Positions 18,054-26,285 of a stretch of DNA of 64,000 nucleotides are shown here, piece after piece. This stretch comes from an uncultured Bacteroidia bacterium. Lineage in GTDB: Bacteria > Bacteroidota > Bacteroidia > Bacteroidales > Prolixibacteraceae. The DNA is taken from NCBI GenBank assembly GCA_903902325.1, contig CAIUUO010000183.1, forward strand, positions 26,197 through 90,196. Reading direction: 5' to 3'. A program made the translations under genes and the position numbers. The first letter of the stretch is position 1; every line of letters starts with the position of its first letter. Below the pieces are notes generated by a model. The model was not told the DNA's origin and ran no database searches. It saw nothing but the letters and a program-made list of their open reading frames with translations.

Positions 18054-18085
18054 TTGGTGCAAAGATATAAAATGCACTACTTTTG
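18054..18085 (+). promoter_or_regulatory. Candidate Bacteroidota promoter for thiL
   Basis: The -7 type box TACTTTTG (18078-18085) fits the TAnnTTTG consensus exactly. About 20 bp upstream is TTGG at 18054-18057, a partial match to the -33 TTTG element. Transcription would start about 25 bp before the thiL ATG. This is a motif match only. Confidence 0.45.
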
Positions 18086-18118
18086 AGGTGTGATTTAACA
18101 ATTAAATCTTAAAGAAAC

Positions 18119-19168
18119 ATGGCGGAGGAAAGGGCAAAGCGCGTTGAACTTGCTGAAATAGGTGAATTTGGTCTGATAAAAAGGATCACGGCAGCTGTCA
18201 AAATAAAAAATGAAAGTACCCTGAAAGGTGTTGGCGACGACTGTGCCGTTCTCAGTTATCCGAATAATAAAGTGGTTGTAACCACAGACTTGCTGATGGA
18301 AGGAGTGCACTTCAATCTGGTTTACGTACCCCTGAAGCACCTCGGTTACAAAGCTGTTTCTGTCAACATCAGCGATATCTGTGCCATGAATGCCATTCCC
18401 AGGCAAATTACTGTTTCCATCGCGATCTCTTCAAAATTTACAGTAGATGCAATCGATGAACTTTATGCGGGAATCCATCTGGCATGCGAACGATATGGCG
18501 TCGATCTGGTTGGGGGTGATACCACCTCCTCCCTCACCGGACTGACCATTTCAATTACGGCCATCGGCGAGGCGGAAGAAAATGAACTTGTTTACCGCGA
18601 TGGAGCGAAACCGACCGACCTTTTGTGTGTTACCGGCGACCTTGGTGGCGCTTACCTGGGACTTCAACTGCTCGAAAGGGAAAACGAACTGTTCCGGTTG
18701 AACCCGACTGTTCAGCCCCAGCTTTCTGGGTACGATTATATTCTTGCAAGGCAGCTAAAACCCGAAGCCCGTGTGGATATGCGGGAGATTTTCAGTACCC
18801 TGGATATCAAACCTACTTCCATGATTGATATCTCCGACGGATTATCATCCGAAATTTTGCACCTCTGTGAGGAGTCAGGCGTTGGATGCCGACTGTTTGA
18901 AGAACGCCTGAGTTTTGATCCGCAGGTTCGGAAAATGGCTGAAGAGATCCTCATTAATCCGCTGGTAGCTGCCCTGAATGGCGGCGAAGACTATGAACTC
19001 CTGTTTACCTTGCCCATAGCTGACCATGAAAAGGTCCGCAATCATCCTGATATCACGGTTATAGGTCATATGACCAAAAAGGAAGATGGCTGCAACCTGG
19101 TTACCATCGGTGGATTGCAGGAAATTCCGCTTACGGCGCAGGGGTGGAATCCTTTGAAAAGTGCCTAA
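18119..19168 (+). CDS. thiL: Thiamine-monophosphate kinase ThiL
   Basis: A 349-residue cytoplasmic enzyme that phosphorylates thiamine monophosphate to thiamine pyrophosphate. The AIRS-like fold is shown by KGVGDDCAVL, TTDLLMEGVHF, GYKAVSVNISDICAM, VGGDTTSS and, in the second half, SMIDISDGLSSE and ALNGGEDYELLFT. No other thiamine gene is nearby. The stop codon lies inside a 9-bp repeat array, so the last two residues (Ser-Ala) and the stop are written by the repeat unit AAAGTGCCT. A palindrome with a T-rich tail follows about 75 bp later. Confidence 0.95.
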   Translation: MAEERAKRVELAEIGEFGLIKRITAAVKIKNESTLKGVGDDCAVLSYPNNKVVVTTDLLMEGVHFNLVYVPLKHLGYKAVSVNISDICAMNAIPRQITVSIAISSKFTVDAIDELYAGIHLACERYGVDLVGGDTTSSLTGLTISITAIGEAEENELVYRDGAKPTDLLCVTGDLGGAYLGLQLLERENELFRLNPTVQPQLSGYDYILARQLKPEARVDMREIFSTLDIKPTSMIDISDGLSSEILHLCEESGVGCRLFEERLSFDPQVRKMAEEILINPLVAALNGGEDYELLFTLPIADHEKVRNHPDITVIGHMTKKEDGCNLVTIGGLQEIPLTAQGWNPLKSA

Positions 19169-19209
19169 AGTGCCTAAAGTGAACTAAAGTGCCTAAAGTG
19201 CCTAAAGTT
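19158..19209. repeat. Tandem repeat AAAGTGCCT overlapping the thiL stop codon
   Basis: Units are AAAGTGCCT (19158), AAAGTGCCT (19167), AAAGTGAACT (19176), AAAGTGCCT (19186), AAAGTGCCT (19195) and a partial unit. The thiL stop TAA is at 19166-19168, across the first unit boundary. Confidence 0.85.
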
Positions 19210-19242
19210 ATGTGGCACAAAATTCGCGCATTGAATTTGTAG

Positions 19243-19270
19243 AGACGTTGCATGCAACGTCTTTCTTTTT
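19243..19270 (+). terminator. Palindrome with T-rich tail after thiL
   Basis: AGACGTTGCATGCAACGTCT (19243-19262) is a perfect 20-bp palindrome followed by TTCTTTTT. It could end the thiL transcript. It also belongs to the GTAGAGACG palindrome family seen at 63898-63925, so it may be a repeat used as a terminator. Confidence 0.5.
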
Positions 19271-19302
19271 AATAGTCCTATTATTAATAAGAAAGAAATA
19301 GT

Positions 19303-19337
19303 TGGGACCGAATCGAAAATCGAAAATCCAAAATTTT
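19303..19337. repeat. Short copy of the GGGACCG plus ATTTTCG heptamer repeat
   Basis: GGGACCGAATCGAAAATCGA continues as AAATCCAAAATTTTCC. Read on the minus strand it is ATTTTGG followed by two ATTTTCG heptamers and the CGGTCCC word, as in the copies at 7358 and 13841. Confidence 0.7.
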
Positions 19338-19413
19338 CCAATTAATCTGTAACGTTTTGTACTAAGGTGCGTCTTATCTGAAGTTAGCAAGTTAAAGTCC
19401 AAAAGAACCTATC

Positions 19414-20127
19414 ATGATCAGCATCGAAAATCTTCATAAATCATATGTAACAGGGAACAACAGCCTTCATGTTTTGAAAGGCCTGAACCTGGAAATCAAG
19501 GAGGGTGAATTTGTCTCCATCATGGGTTCATCCGGATCGGGAAAATCAACCTTGTTGAATATTCTGGGTGTTCTGGATGATTACGACAAAGGTAACTATT
19601 ACCTGAGCGGCAAGCGGATCTGGGGATTGAACGAGACGCAGGCTGCCATTACGCGCAATGCAATGATCGGGTTTATCTTCCAGTCGTTCAACCTGATTTC
19701 ATTCAAAAATGCAATGGAAAATGTGGCGCTGCCCCTTTATTACCAGAAAATCAACCGCAAAAAAAGGAACCTGATAGCCATGGAGTACCTCGACAGACTT
19801 GGACTCAAAGACTGGGCGCATCATCTTCCGAGTGAAATGTCGGGTGGACAAAAACAGCGTGTTGCCATTGCCAGGGCGCTGATCTCCAATCCGAAAATTA
19901 TTTTGGCGGATGAACCTACCGGAGCGCTAGACTCACAGACATCCCTGGAGGTAATGGATATTCTGAAGGAAGTCAATGACCAGGGTATTACTGTCATCAT
20001 CGTTACCCACGAGCATGACATTGCTGCCCTGACGAAAAAAATTATTCGTCTGAAAGATGGCGTCATTGGTGAAGTCATTACCAATGGTGATCTTCAGATG
20101 TACCGCGACAGAGTTAAACATGAATAA
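19414..20127 (+). CDS. ABC transporter ATP-binding protein (MacB/LolD type)
   Basis: A 237-residue ATPase of the MacB/LolD/FtsE group. Walker A is GSSGSGKS near residue 40, the Q-loop is FIFQSFNL, the signature is EMSGGQKQRVAIARAL, and Walker B is IILADEPTGALDSQ with the D-loop, followed by VIIVTHEHDIAA with the switch His. It is the first gene of a five-gene plus-strand cluster with two FtsX/MacB-type permeases, an HlyD-type adaptor and a TolC-like protein, so its job is to power a tripartite export or lipoprotein-extraction type machine across the envelope. Substrate is unknown. The first permease starts 9 bp downstream. Confidence 0.92.
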   Translation: MISIENLHKSYVTGNNSLHVLKGLNLEIKEGEFVSIMGSSGSGKSTLLNILGVLDDYDKGNYYLSGKRIWGLNETQAAITRNAMIGFIFQSFNLISFKNAMENVALPLYYQKINRKKRNLIAMEYLDRLGLKDWAHHLPSEMSGGQKQRVAIARALISNPKIILADEPTGALDSQTSLEVMDILKEVNDQGITVIIVTHEHDIAALTKKIIRLKDGVIGEVITNGDLQMYRDRVKHE

Positions 20128-20136
20128 ATCCAAGAT

Positions 20137-21402
20137 ATGTTCGATGTAGATATTTGGCAGGAGATTTTCAGTACCATCAAGAAAAACAAGCTCAGGACTT
20201 TCCTGACAGGATTTTCTGTGGCATGGGGTATTTTCATGCTGATGGTGCTGCTTGGATCCGGGAACGGACTTTCCAACGGAGTGAAGGAACAATTTGCAGA
20301 GAATGCTGTGAATGTCATGTGGATGTGGACAGGTGAGACCTCCATTCCTTACAATGGATTAAAAGAGGGAAGACCAGTAAAGTTCAACAATCAGGATTAT
20401 GACTTTCTGACAACCAAATCCAAGGAGGTGGAGAAGGTTTCTTCCCGCTATTACCTTCCGAACGACATCTTATACGCTTACGGAAAAGAGTATGGCTCTT
20501 TTGAGACCAGTACCTGTTATCCTACACTTCAGGAAATGGAGATGATCAACATCAATTCCGGGAGGTTTATCAACGAACTTGACATGCAGGATTTCCGAAA
20601 AGTGGTGGTTATCGGCGATGAAATCCGTAAGGCGTTATTCAAGGAAGAGGAGCCAATAGGGAAATATGTCAGGATAGGTGGAGTTCCTTTTTATGTGATC
20701 GGTGTTTCAAAAGACAAAAAAAATTCAGATAAAAACAGGCAGGCTTATATGCCATTCTCGACTGCACAAAGAATTTTTAGCGGGGGAGACAGGGTGCATA
20801 CATTTACCGTGACTTCCAAAATTGTGCAAACTTCGGAAGAGGCTGAAGCAATCTCAGATAAAATAAGGGATGACATGGCCAAGAGGCATGCTTTTGATCC
20901 AAAAGATACAAGAGCGATGGGGTCATTCAATATGCTGACACAATACATTCGCACCATGAAAATCTTTCAGGCTATTAACCTATTCGTCTGGATTATTGGA
21001 ATCGGAACCCTCATTGCCGGGATTGTCGGTGTGAGCAACATCATGCTGATCCTGGTCAAGGAACGAACCCGTGAGATTGGCATCCGAAAGGCAATAGGCG
21101 CTACTCCGATGTCGGTGATCGGTTTGGTTTTGCTTGAATCCGTTTTGATTACAACTGTAGCAGGTTACATCGGACTGGTGATGGGAGTAGGATTAATGGA
21201 GTTGATAAATATGGGATTGGAAAGAGCTGCCGCAGCAGGTGGTCCGAGTAACAACACCTTCTTTTTGAATCCGACTGTGGATTTTAAGACTGCAGTTTCA
21301 GCTACGCTAATTCTGATCCTATCAGGTGCCCTGGCGGGTTACCTGCCTGCCAGAAAAGCTGCCAATGTAACACCAATTGAGGCTTTACGCGATGAAAATT
21401 AA
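20137..21402 (+). CDS. ABC transporter permease, MacB/FtsX type (first of a tandem pair)
   Basis: A 421-residue permease with one N-terminal membrane segment (LRTFLTGFSVAWGIFMLMVLLG), a large periplasmic MacB_PCD domain from about residue 45 to 280, and three C-terminal membrane segments of the FtsX type. GVSNIMLILVKERTREIGIRKAIGA is the standard coupling-helix region. The protein is a paralogue of the next gene: the two match along their whole length (MFDVDIW versus MFDLDRW at the start, VTPIEALRDEN versus IKPIEALREE at the end). They probably form a heterodimer with the upstream ATPase. Confidence 0.9.
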   Translation: MFDVDIWQEIFSTIKKNKLRTFLTGFSVAWGIFMLMVLLGSGNGLSNGVKEQFAENAVNVMWMWTGETSIPYNGLKEGRPVKFNNQDYDFLTTKSKEVEKVSSRYYLPNDILYAYGKEYGSFETSTCYPTLQEMEMININSGRFINELDMQDFRKVVVIGDEIRKALFKEEEPIGKYVRIGGVPFYVIGVSKDKKNSDKNRQAYMPFSTAQRIFSGGDRVHTFTVTSKIVQTSEEAEAISDKIRDDMAKRHAFDPKDTRAMGSFNMLTQYIRTMKIFQAINLFVWIIGIGTLIAGIVGVSNIMLILVKERTREIGIRKAIGATPMSVIGLVLLESVLITTVAGYIGLVMGVGLMELINMGLERAAAAGGPSNNTFFLNPTVDFKTAVSATLILILSGALAGYLPARKAANVTPIEALRDEN

Positions 21403-21412
21403 TGCTATCATT

Positions 21413-21437
21413 TTACTAACAGCTAATAGCTAACTGC
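21413..21437. repeat. AGCTAATAGCTAAC repeat between the two permease genes
   Basis: CTAACAGCTAATAGCTAACT lies in the 44-bp gap. It is the reverse of the TTAGCTG/TTAGCTA heptamer family seen at 38170-38225 and 38317-38342. Confidence 0.65.
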
Positions 21438-21446
21438 TTAATACAA

Positions 21447-22715
21447 ATGTTTGATCTCGACAGATGGAATGAAATATGGCACGCATTGGCCAAGAACAAG
21501 GTAAGAAGTCTTCTCACCGCCTTCGGTGTTTTCTGGGGTATCTTCATGCTGATTGTCATGGCCGGTGCCAGCAACGGATTGAAAAACGGAATCGTTGAAG
21601 GGGTAGCCAAGTTTGCCACCAATTCCTGTTTCCTCTGGACCAACCAAACAAGTGAACCATACAAGGGTTTCAAGCGTGGTCGTCAGTGGAACATGGAATC
21701 GGAAGATCTTACCTATATACTTAACAATGTACCGGAGGTGGAATACATATCCCCTAAGAATTTCGGATCCAGGATGAATGGCGGGCCAAATACCATCCAT
21801 GGACTTAAAACAGGCGCTTACAATGTGAAAGGTGATTATCCTGAATACATAAAGATTGATCCATACACCGTTATTCAGGGAAGATGGATCAATGAAATGG
21901 ATATACGAGACAAGCGAAAAGTATGTGTGATAGGCGAGAAAGTTTTCGAGCAAATGTTTGAAAAAAAGGAAAACCCGCTGGGTGAATACCTCAAGGTATC
22001 TGGCGTCTATTACCAGGTGATTGGGGTCATTAAACCGGAAACACAAATCAACATCAACGGTCGAGCAGAAGAATCAATCTTCCTGCCTTTCACTACCATG
22101 CAGCAGACTTACAACATGGGTAACATGGTTCATTTTCTTGCCTTAACAGCAAAGAAAGGAGTACCTGTCAGTGTAGTTGAGGAGAAAGTGAAAAACATCA
22201 TCAAAATGCGTCACTCCATTGCTCCGACGGATACCCAGGCATTGAACAGTGTAAACATTGAAGAGCAGTTTAAGCAGATAAGCGGTCTTTTCATTGCCAT
22301 TGGAGTTTTGACCTGGATTGTTGGTATTGGCACCCTCATGGCCGGCGTAATCGGCGTGAGCAACATCATGCTGGTAATTGTTAAGGAGCGGACCAAGGAG
22401 ATTGGAGTGCAACGGGCGTTGGGCGCCTCTCCCCGGACAATCATCACCCAGATTATGCTTGAGAGTGTTGCCCTTACAACTGTTGCCGGGTATATGGGAT
22501 TGTCGCTTGGCGTGGCGTTGCTGGAGCTCGTTAACATGGTGATTGAAAGTCAGCCTGTCACAACCGACAGGGCATTTTTCAAACACCCGGAAGTCAGCAT
22601 TACAATAGCAGTCGCTTCTCTGACCATACTTGTTCTGGCAGGACTCTTCGCCGGTTCGATTCCGGCCAAAAGGGCTCTGATGATCAAGCCGATCGAAGCA
22701 TTGAGAGAGGAATAG
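21447..22715 (+). CDS. ABC transporter permease, MacB/FtsX type (second of a tandem pair)
   Basis: A 422-residue permease with the same four-helix plan as its upstream neighbour: N-terminal helix (VRSLLTAFGVFWGIFMLIVMAG), a periplasmic MacB_PCD domain, and three C-terminal helices with GVSNIMLVIVKERTKEIGVQRALGA. It is a diverged tandem copy, not a recent duplicate. The stop codon TAG at 22713-22715 is at the edge of an AATAGAAA-type repeat array. The adaptor gene follows after 207 bp, so it may have its own promoter or be read through. Confidence 0.9.
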   Translation: MFDLDRWNEIWHALAKNKVRSLLTAFGVFWGIFMLIVMAGASNGLKNGIVEGVAKFATNSCFLWTNQTSEPYKGFKRGRQWNMESEDLTYILNNVPEVEYISPKNFGSRMNGGPNTIHGLKTGAYNVKGDYPEYIKIDPYTVIQGRWINEMDIRDKRKVCVIGEKVFEQMFEKKENPLGEYLKVSGVYYQVIGVIKPETQININGRAEESIFLPFTTMQQTYNMGNMVHFLALTAKKGVPVSVVEEKVKNIIKMRHSIAPTDTQALNSVNIEEQFKQISGLFIAIGVLTWIVGIGTLMAGVIGVSNIMLVIVKERTKEIGVQRALGASPRTIITQIMLESVALTTVAGYMGLSLGVALLELVNMVIESQPVTTDRAFFKHPEVSITIAVASLTILVLAGLFAGSIPAKRALMIKPIEALREE

Positions 22716-22790
22716 AAAGAAACTTTGAAACAAACAGAAATAAATTGAAACGAATAGAAATAAATTGATACAAATAGTAAAACGAATTGA
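22713..22790. repeat. AATAGAAATAAATTGAAAC-type array after the second permease
   Basis: Loosely repeated words (TAGAAAGAAACTTTGAAAC, AGAAATAAATTGAAAC, GAATAGAAATAAATTGATAC, AAATAGTAAAAC) begin at the permease stop codon. 22791-22922 is AT-rich DNA with no gene and should contain any promoter for the adaptor gene. Confidence 0.65.
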
Positions 22791-22922
22791 TGATCTAGCG
22801 TAGAATTCCTAACAACCTATTTCCAACAATTTCGATAAATTACAATCGTTTTTCCTTTATTTCCTGAATACATATCAAATTTTAAAATAAACATTGAATA
22901 AAAAATAAAATCAAAGGTTGCC

Positions 22923-24035
22923 ATGAAAAAATTTTTCAAGATTTTCGGACTCAGTTTAATAGCGATCCTTTTTATTGGGACACTGGTGTTTTTGTATAAA
23001 AAATCACAGAAGAAACCTGATCAGTTCGAAATAAAGAGTGCATCAGTCAATAACATCATCAAGAAAACGGTCGCGACCGGAACGGTACAGCCAAGAAAAG
23101 AGATTGAAATCAAACCTCAGGTTTCCGGTATCATCGAAAAGGTATATCTGGAGGCAGGGCAGATGGTTCATAAAGATGCTGTAATGGCGCAAATAAATAT
23201 CATTCCTGATATGGTTACGCTCAATAATGCCGAATCCAGGGTTAAGCGGGCGCAACTCAACTACGAGGATGCGAAGATTGATTACGAACGTCAATCAACC
23301 CTTGTCGAAAAAAAGGTAATCTCCAAGGAAGAGTATCAAAAAGCCAAACTTTCCTACAATTCGTCCAGGGAAGAGGTCGAAGCAGCTGAAAACAACCTCG
23401 AGTTGATTCGCAAAGGCGTGACAAAAAATTCTGCGAAAACCACCAATACCCTGATTCGTTCGACAATTGCCGGAATGGTGCTTGATGTTCCTGTCAAGGA
23501 AGGTTTTTCGGTTATTCAGGCCAATACTTTTAATGCAGGTACCACTATTGCCATCGTTGCCGACATGAACGACATGATTTTTCTCGGGAAAGTCGATGAA
23601 ACTGAAGTAGGAAAAATCAGGGAAGGAATGAACATTGAACTTACTATTGGTGCGATCGACAATCAAAAGTTCAACGCAGTTTTAAAATATATAGCCCCTA
23701 AGGGGAAAACCGAAAACGGAGCCATCCAATTTGAAATCAAGGCCGACGTGCTGCTTAAAAAGGATCAGTTTATCCGTTCAGGTTACAGTGCGAATGCAAA
23801 TATCGTACTTGATCGCCGCGACAGTGTCCTGACTATTCCGGAAGGTTTGCTTAAATTTGCCCATGACACCGCCTTTGTTGAGGTCCAGAAAGCTCCCGAT
23901 CAATTTGAAAAGAGATTTGTGAAAACTGGATTATCAGATGGTATCAATATTGAAATAGTTTCAGGAATCAAAAAAGAGGATAAAATCAAGGGAAACCTGA
24001 TTGATCCGAACAAAAAACCGGAAGAAAAGAAATAA
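22923..24035 (+). CDS. Efflux periplasmic adaptor subunit (HlyD/MacA-like membrane fusion protein)
   Basis: A 370-residue periplasmic adaptor with one N-terminal membrane anchor (FFKIFGLSLIAILFIGTLVFLY). The biotinyl-lipoyl half-motif GTVQPRKEIEIKPQVSG leads into a coiled-coil hairpin (about residues 95-165, rich in Glu, Lys, Ala) and the matching lipoyl strand after it, then beta-barrel and membrane-proximal domains. This is the MacA/HlyD plan and would connect the ABC permeases to the TolC-like channel encoded 52 bp downstream. The lysine-rich tail is common in this family in Bacteroidota. Confidence 0.9.
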   Translation: MKKFFKIFGLSLIAILFIGTLVFLYKKSQKKPDQFEIKSASVNNIIKKTVATGTVQPRKEIEIKPQVSGIIEKVYLEAGQMVHKDAVMAQINIIPDMVTLNNAESRVKRAQLNYEDAKIDYERQSTLVEKKVISKEEYQKAKLSYNSSREEVEAAENNLELIRKGVTKNSAKTTNTLIRSTIAGMVLDVPVKEGFSVIQANTFNAGTTIAIVADMNDMIFLGKVDETEVGKIREGMNIELTIGAIDNQKFNAVLKYIAPKGKTENGAIQFEIKADVLLKKDQFIRSGYSANANIVLDRRDSVLTIPEGLLKFAHDTAFVEVQKAPDQFEKRFVKTGLSDGINIEIVSGIKKEDKIKGNLIDPNKKPEEKK

Positions 24036-24087
24036 AGTACTCTGATTGACAACGAAAAGAGGTAATTTAGTACAAAAATTTAAACCC

Positions 24088-25425
24088 ATGATACGAACCA
24101 TTTTTACCCTGGCTTACCTGCTGCTGCTTTCGCTTTTTGCCACATTGCATGCTCAGGAGCTATGGACGCTGGACAAATGCATCAATTATGCCCTTGATAA
24201 CAACATCTCGATCAAACAGAGCCAGTTAAATACGCAATATCAGCAAAACAACCTTAAGGGGAAGAAGAATCTGAGATTGCCTAACCTGAATGCGCAGGTT
24301 TCGCAAAACCAAAATTATGGACGGTCTCTTACTTATTTGAATACCTACACCAATGTCAATTCAGCTGAGTCTGATTTTGGAATGAGTACGCAGACAACTG
24401 TTTTTCAGGGAATGCAGATCAACAATTCCATTAAGAAAACCGAACTGGATCTGAAGGCAAGCTTTGAAGATCTCGCCAAGGCAAAAGATGATCTTTCACT
24501 GAATATCGCTTCCACTTTTCTGGAAATACTTTTTTCGAAGGAATTGGTGAAAGTATCTGAAGACCAACTGGCAATAACCCAACAACAACTGAAGCAATCC
24601 CAGGAAAAAGTTAATGCAGGAAGTCTTGCCAGTGGCGCCTTACTTGAGATCGAAGCGCTGTCAGCCAATGAGGAATTGACCCTTACTGACGCAAAAAGCC
24701 AGCTTCAGCTTGCGAAATTGAAACTGGCCCAGATGCTTGAGCTGAATTTTACAGACAAGTTTGACGTACAGGTTCCTGTTTTGCCAGAAGTTAACAGTGC
24801 CGCAGCCGTTGCCTCTTCGCAGGATATTTACATGACGGCACTCAAGCAAAGACCTGAAATCAAAGGCGCTGAGTATCGCTACCAGAGTACCGAATTTCAA
24901 CTTAAAATGGCGCAAGGTGTTTATTATCCTACCGTCTCATTTTATGCCAACTTTTATAATCTCTACAACAACAAATACAAGGATCTGAATGGCAATAGCA
25001 TTGGTTTCAGCGATCAGCTTAGCAATAACCAGCGAAAGGGCCTCGGATTGCAGATGAATATTCCGATTTTCAACAGGTTCCAGAGTAAGGTAAATGTTGA
25101 CAACGCTAAAATACAAATGTTGAATACTCAACTTGACCTGGAAGGAACCAAAAAGGTTTTAAGACAGGAGATCGAAACTGCACAGACAACTGCACTGACC
25201 TCTTTCAACAGGTATAACTCCACGGAGAAGGCAGTAATATCTATGTCCGAGGCATTTCGTTATTCTGAAGAGAAATTCAATGTCGGTCTTGTCAATGCAG
25301 TGGAGTACAATACGGCCAAAACCAATTTGGTGAAAGCTTCCTCCGATCTGCTGCGAGCCAAATACGAATTTATTTTCAGGACCAAGATTCTTGATTTTTA
25401 CCGCGGAATACCAATCACGCTTTAA
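24088..25425 (+). CDS. TolC-family outer membrane efflux protein
   Basis: A 445-residue outer membrane channel with signal peptide (MIRTIFTLAYLLLLSLFATLHAQ) and the usual TolC start LWTLDKCINYALDNN. Two OEP repeats are visible, each with a long helical hairpin (around residues 110-215 and 325-430), and FNVGLVNAVEYNTAKTNL is a typical second-repeat motif. The longer frame back to 24046 begins at a non-ATG codon and would bury the signal peptide, so the ATG at 24088 is used. It is the last gene of the exporter cluster and ends 14 bp before the convergent rnhB stop. Confidence 0.92.
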   Translation: MIRTIFTLAYLLLLSLFATLHAQELWTLDKCINYALDNNISIKQSQLNTQYQQNNLKGKKNLRLPNLNAQVSQNQNYGRSLTYLNTYTNVNSAESDFGMSTQTTVFQGMQINNSIKKTELDLKASFEDLAKAKDDLSLNIASTFLEILFSKELVKVSEDQLAITQQQLKQSQEKVNAGSLASGALLEIEALSANEELTLTDAKSQLQLAKLKLAQMLELNFTDKFDVQVPVLPEVNSAAAVASSQDIYMTALKQRPEIKGAEYRYQSTEFQLKMAQGVYYPTVSFYANFYNLYNNKYKDLNGNSIGFSDQLSNNQRKGLGLQMNIPIFNRFQSKVNVDNAKIQMLNTQLDLEGTKKVLRQEIETAQTTALTSFNRYNSTEKAVISMSEAFRYSEEKFNVGLVNAVEYNTAKTNLVKASSDLLRAKYEFIFRTKILDFYRGIPITL

Positions 25426-25439
25426 ATCCGGCAGTTGGA

Positions 25440-26039
25440 TTAAAGATCCAGCATCAGCTGATTGTTTGTCAGTCTGAAGGTTTTCCTGTGGTGTTCGCAG
25501 ACGCCGAACCGGGATATTGCCTGACGGTGCTTTTCCGTTGGGTATCCCTTGTTTCTGTCCCAGGCGTATTGCGGGAAGTCGGTATGAATCTTCAGCATAA
25601 AATCATCGCGGCAGGTCTTTGCAAGTACCGAAGCTGCTGCAATTGACATAAAGCGCCCATCTCCTTTTACAAAGCAGGTATGCGGAATTTTCCCAAAAGC
25701 CTTGAAACGGTTTCCGTCTACCAAAATATGCTGAGGTTGTATGGCCAATTGGGCCAATGCCTTGTGCATGGCCAGGATGGAGGCATTCAGGATATTGATT
25801 GTGTCAATTTCATGCTGGTCGCAAATACCAACTGACCAGGCAAGCGCTTCATTGAGTATGACATCCCTAAGTCTATATCTCTGCAATTCAGTAAGTTGTT
25901 TAGAGTCATTCAAAATATCGGACCTGAAGTTCTCCGGCAGGATGACGGCGGCAGCAAATACCGGTCCGGCCAGGCAGCCTCTGCCTGCCTCGTCGCAACC
26001 TGCCTCGATCAATCCTTTCGTGTAACAGTTCAAGAGCAT
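25440..26039 (-). CDS. rnhB: Ribonuclease HII
   Basis: A 199-residue nuclease that cuts RNA in RNA-DNA hybrids and at single ribonucleotides in [22 protein letters not shown] near the N-terminus supplies the DE pair (residues 16-17), HILVDGN the third acidic residue and KTCRDDFM the fourth. The ATG at 26039 gives the normal length; the frame extends to 26072. It lies downstream of sprA on the same strand, separated by 246 bp that contain a repeat element. Confidence 0.94.
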   Translation of the reverse strand: MLLNCYTKGLIEAGCDEAGRGCLAGPVFAAAVILPENFRSDILNDSKQLTELQRYRLRDVILNEALAWSVGICDQHEIDTINILNASILAMHKALAQLAIQPQHILVDGNRFKAFGKIPHTCFVKGDGRFMSIAAASVLAKTCRDDFMLKIHTDFPQYAWDRNKGYPTEKHRQAISRFGVCEHHRKTFRLTNNQLMLDL

Positions 26040-26088
26040 AAAAAGAGGGTTTTCTAATTTGCACAAACACATCTTTCATCATTTCAGC

Positions 26089-26212
26089 CTTCCGTCCGAT
26101 CCTAAAATTCTGGCATTTGCAGGCACCCGAGCGCGGACGACTGACCCTTCGGTATTCTACGTCCCCCGGTCAAAACAGCGGGTTACCATCTCAGTACCGA
26201 TACGCGGTTTAA
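26089..26212 (-). repeat. Intergenic element of about 125 bp with conserved ends (copy 1)
   Basis: Read on the minus strand it begins TAAACCGCGTATCGGT and ends GTCCGCGCTCGGGTGCCTG then GGATCGGACGGAAG. The copy at 62521-62652 begins TTAACCGCGAAGCGGT and ends GTCCGCG...GCCTGG...GGGATCGGACGGAAG. The ends are alike while the middle differs. No reading frame is convincing. Confidence 0.65.
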
Positions 26213-26228
26213 TACCGGAGTCCAGTAA

Positions 26229-26262
26229 TTTTCACATTTCCACATTTTCCAATTTTCACATT
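26229..26262. repeat. TTTTCACATTTCCACATT-type octamer repeat
   Basis: TTTTCACATTTCCACATTTT followed by CCAATTTTCACATT. The same words end each unit of the 156-bp tandem repeat at 44381-44848. Confidence 0.7.
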
Positions 26263-26285
26263 AATTACACTCGTCCCAGTCGATT

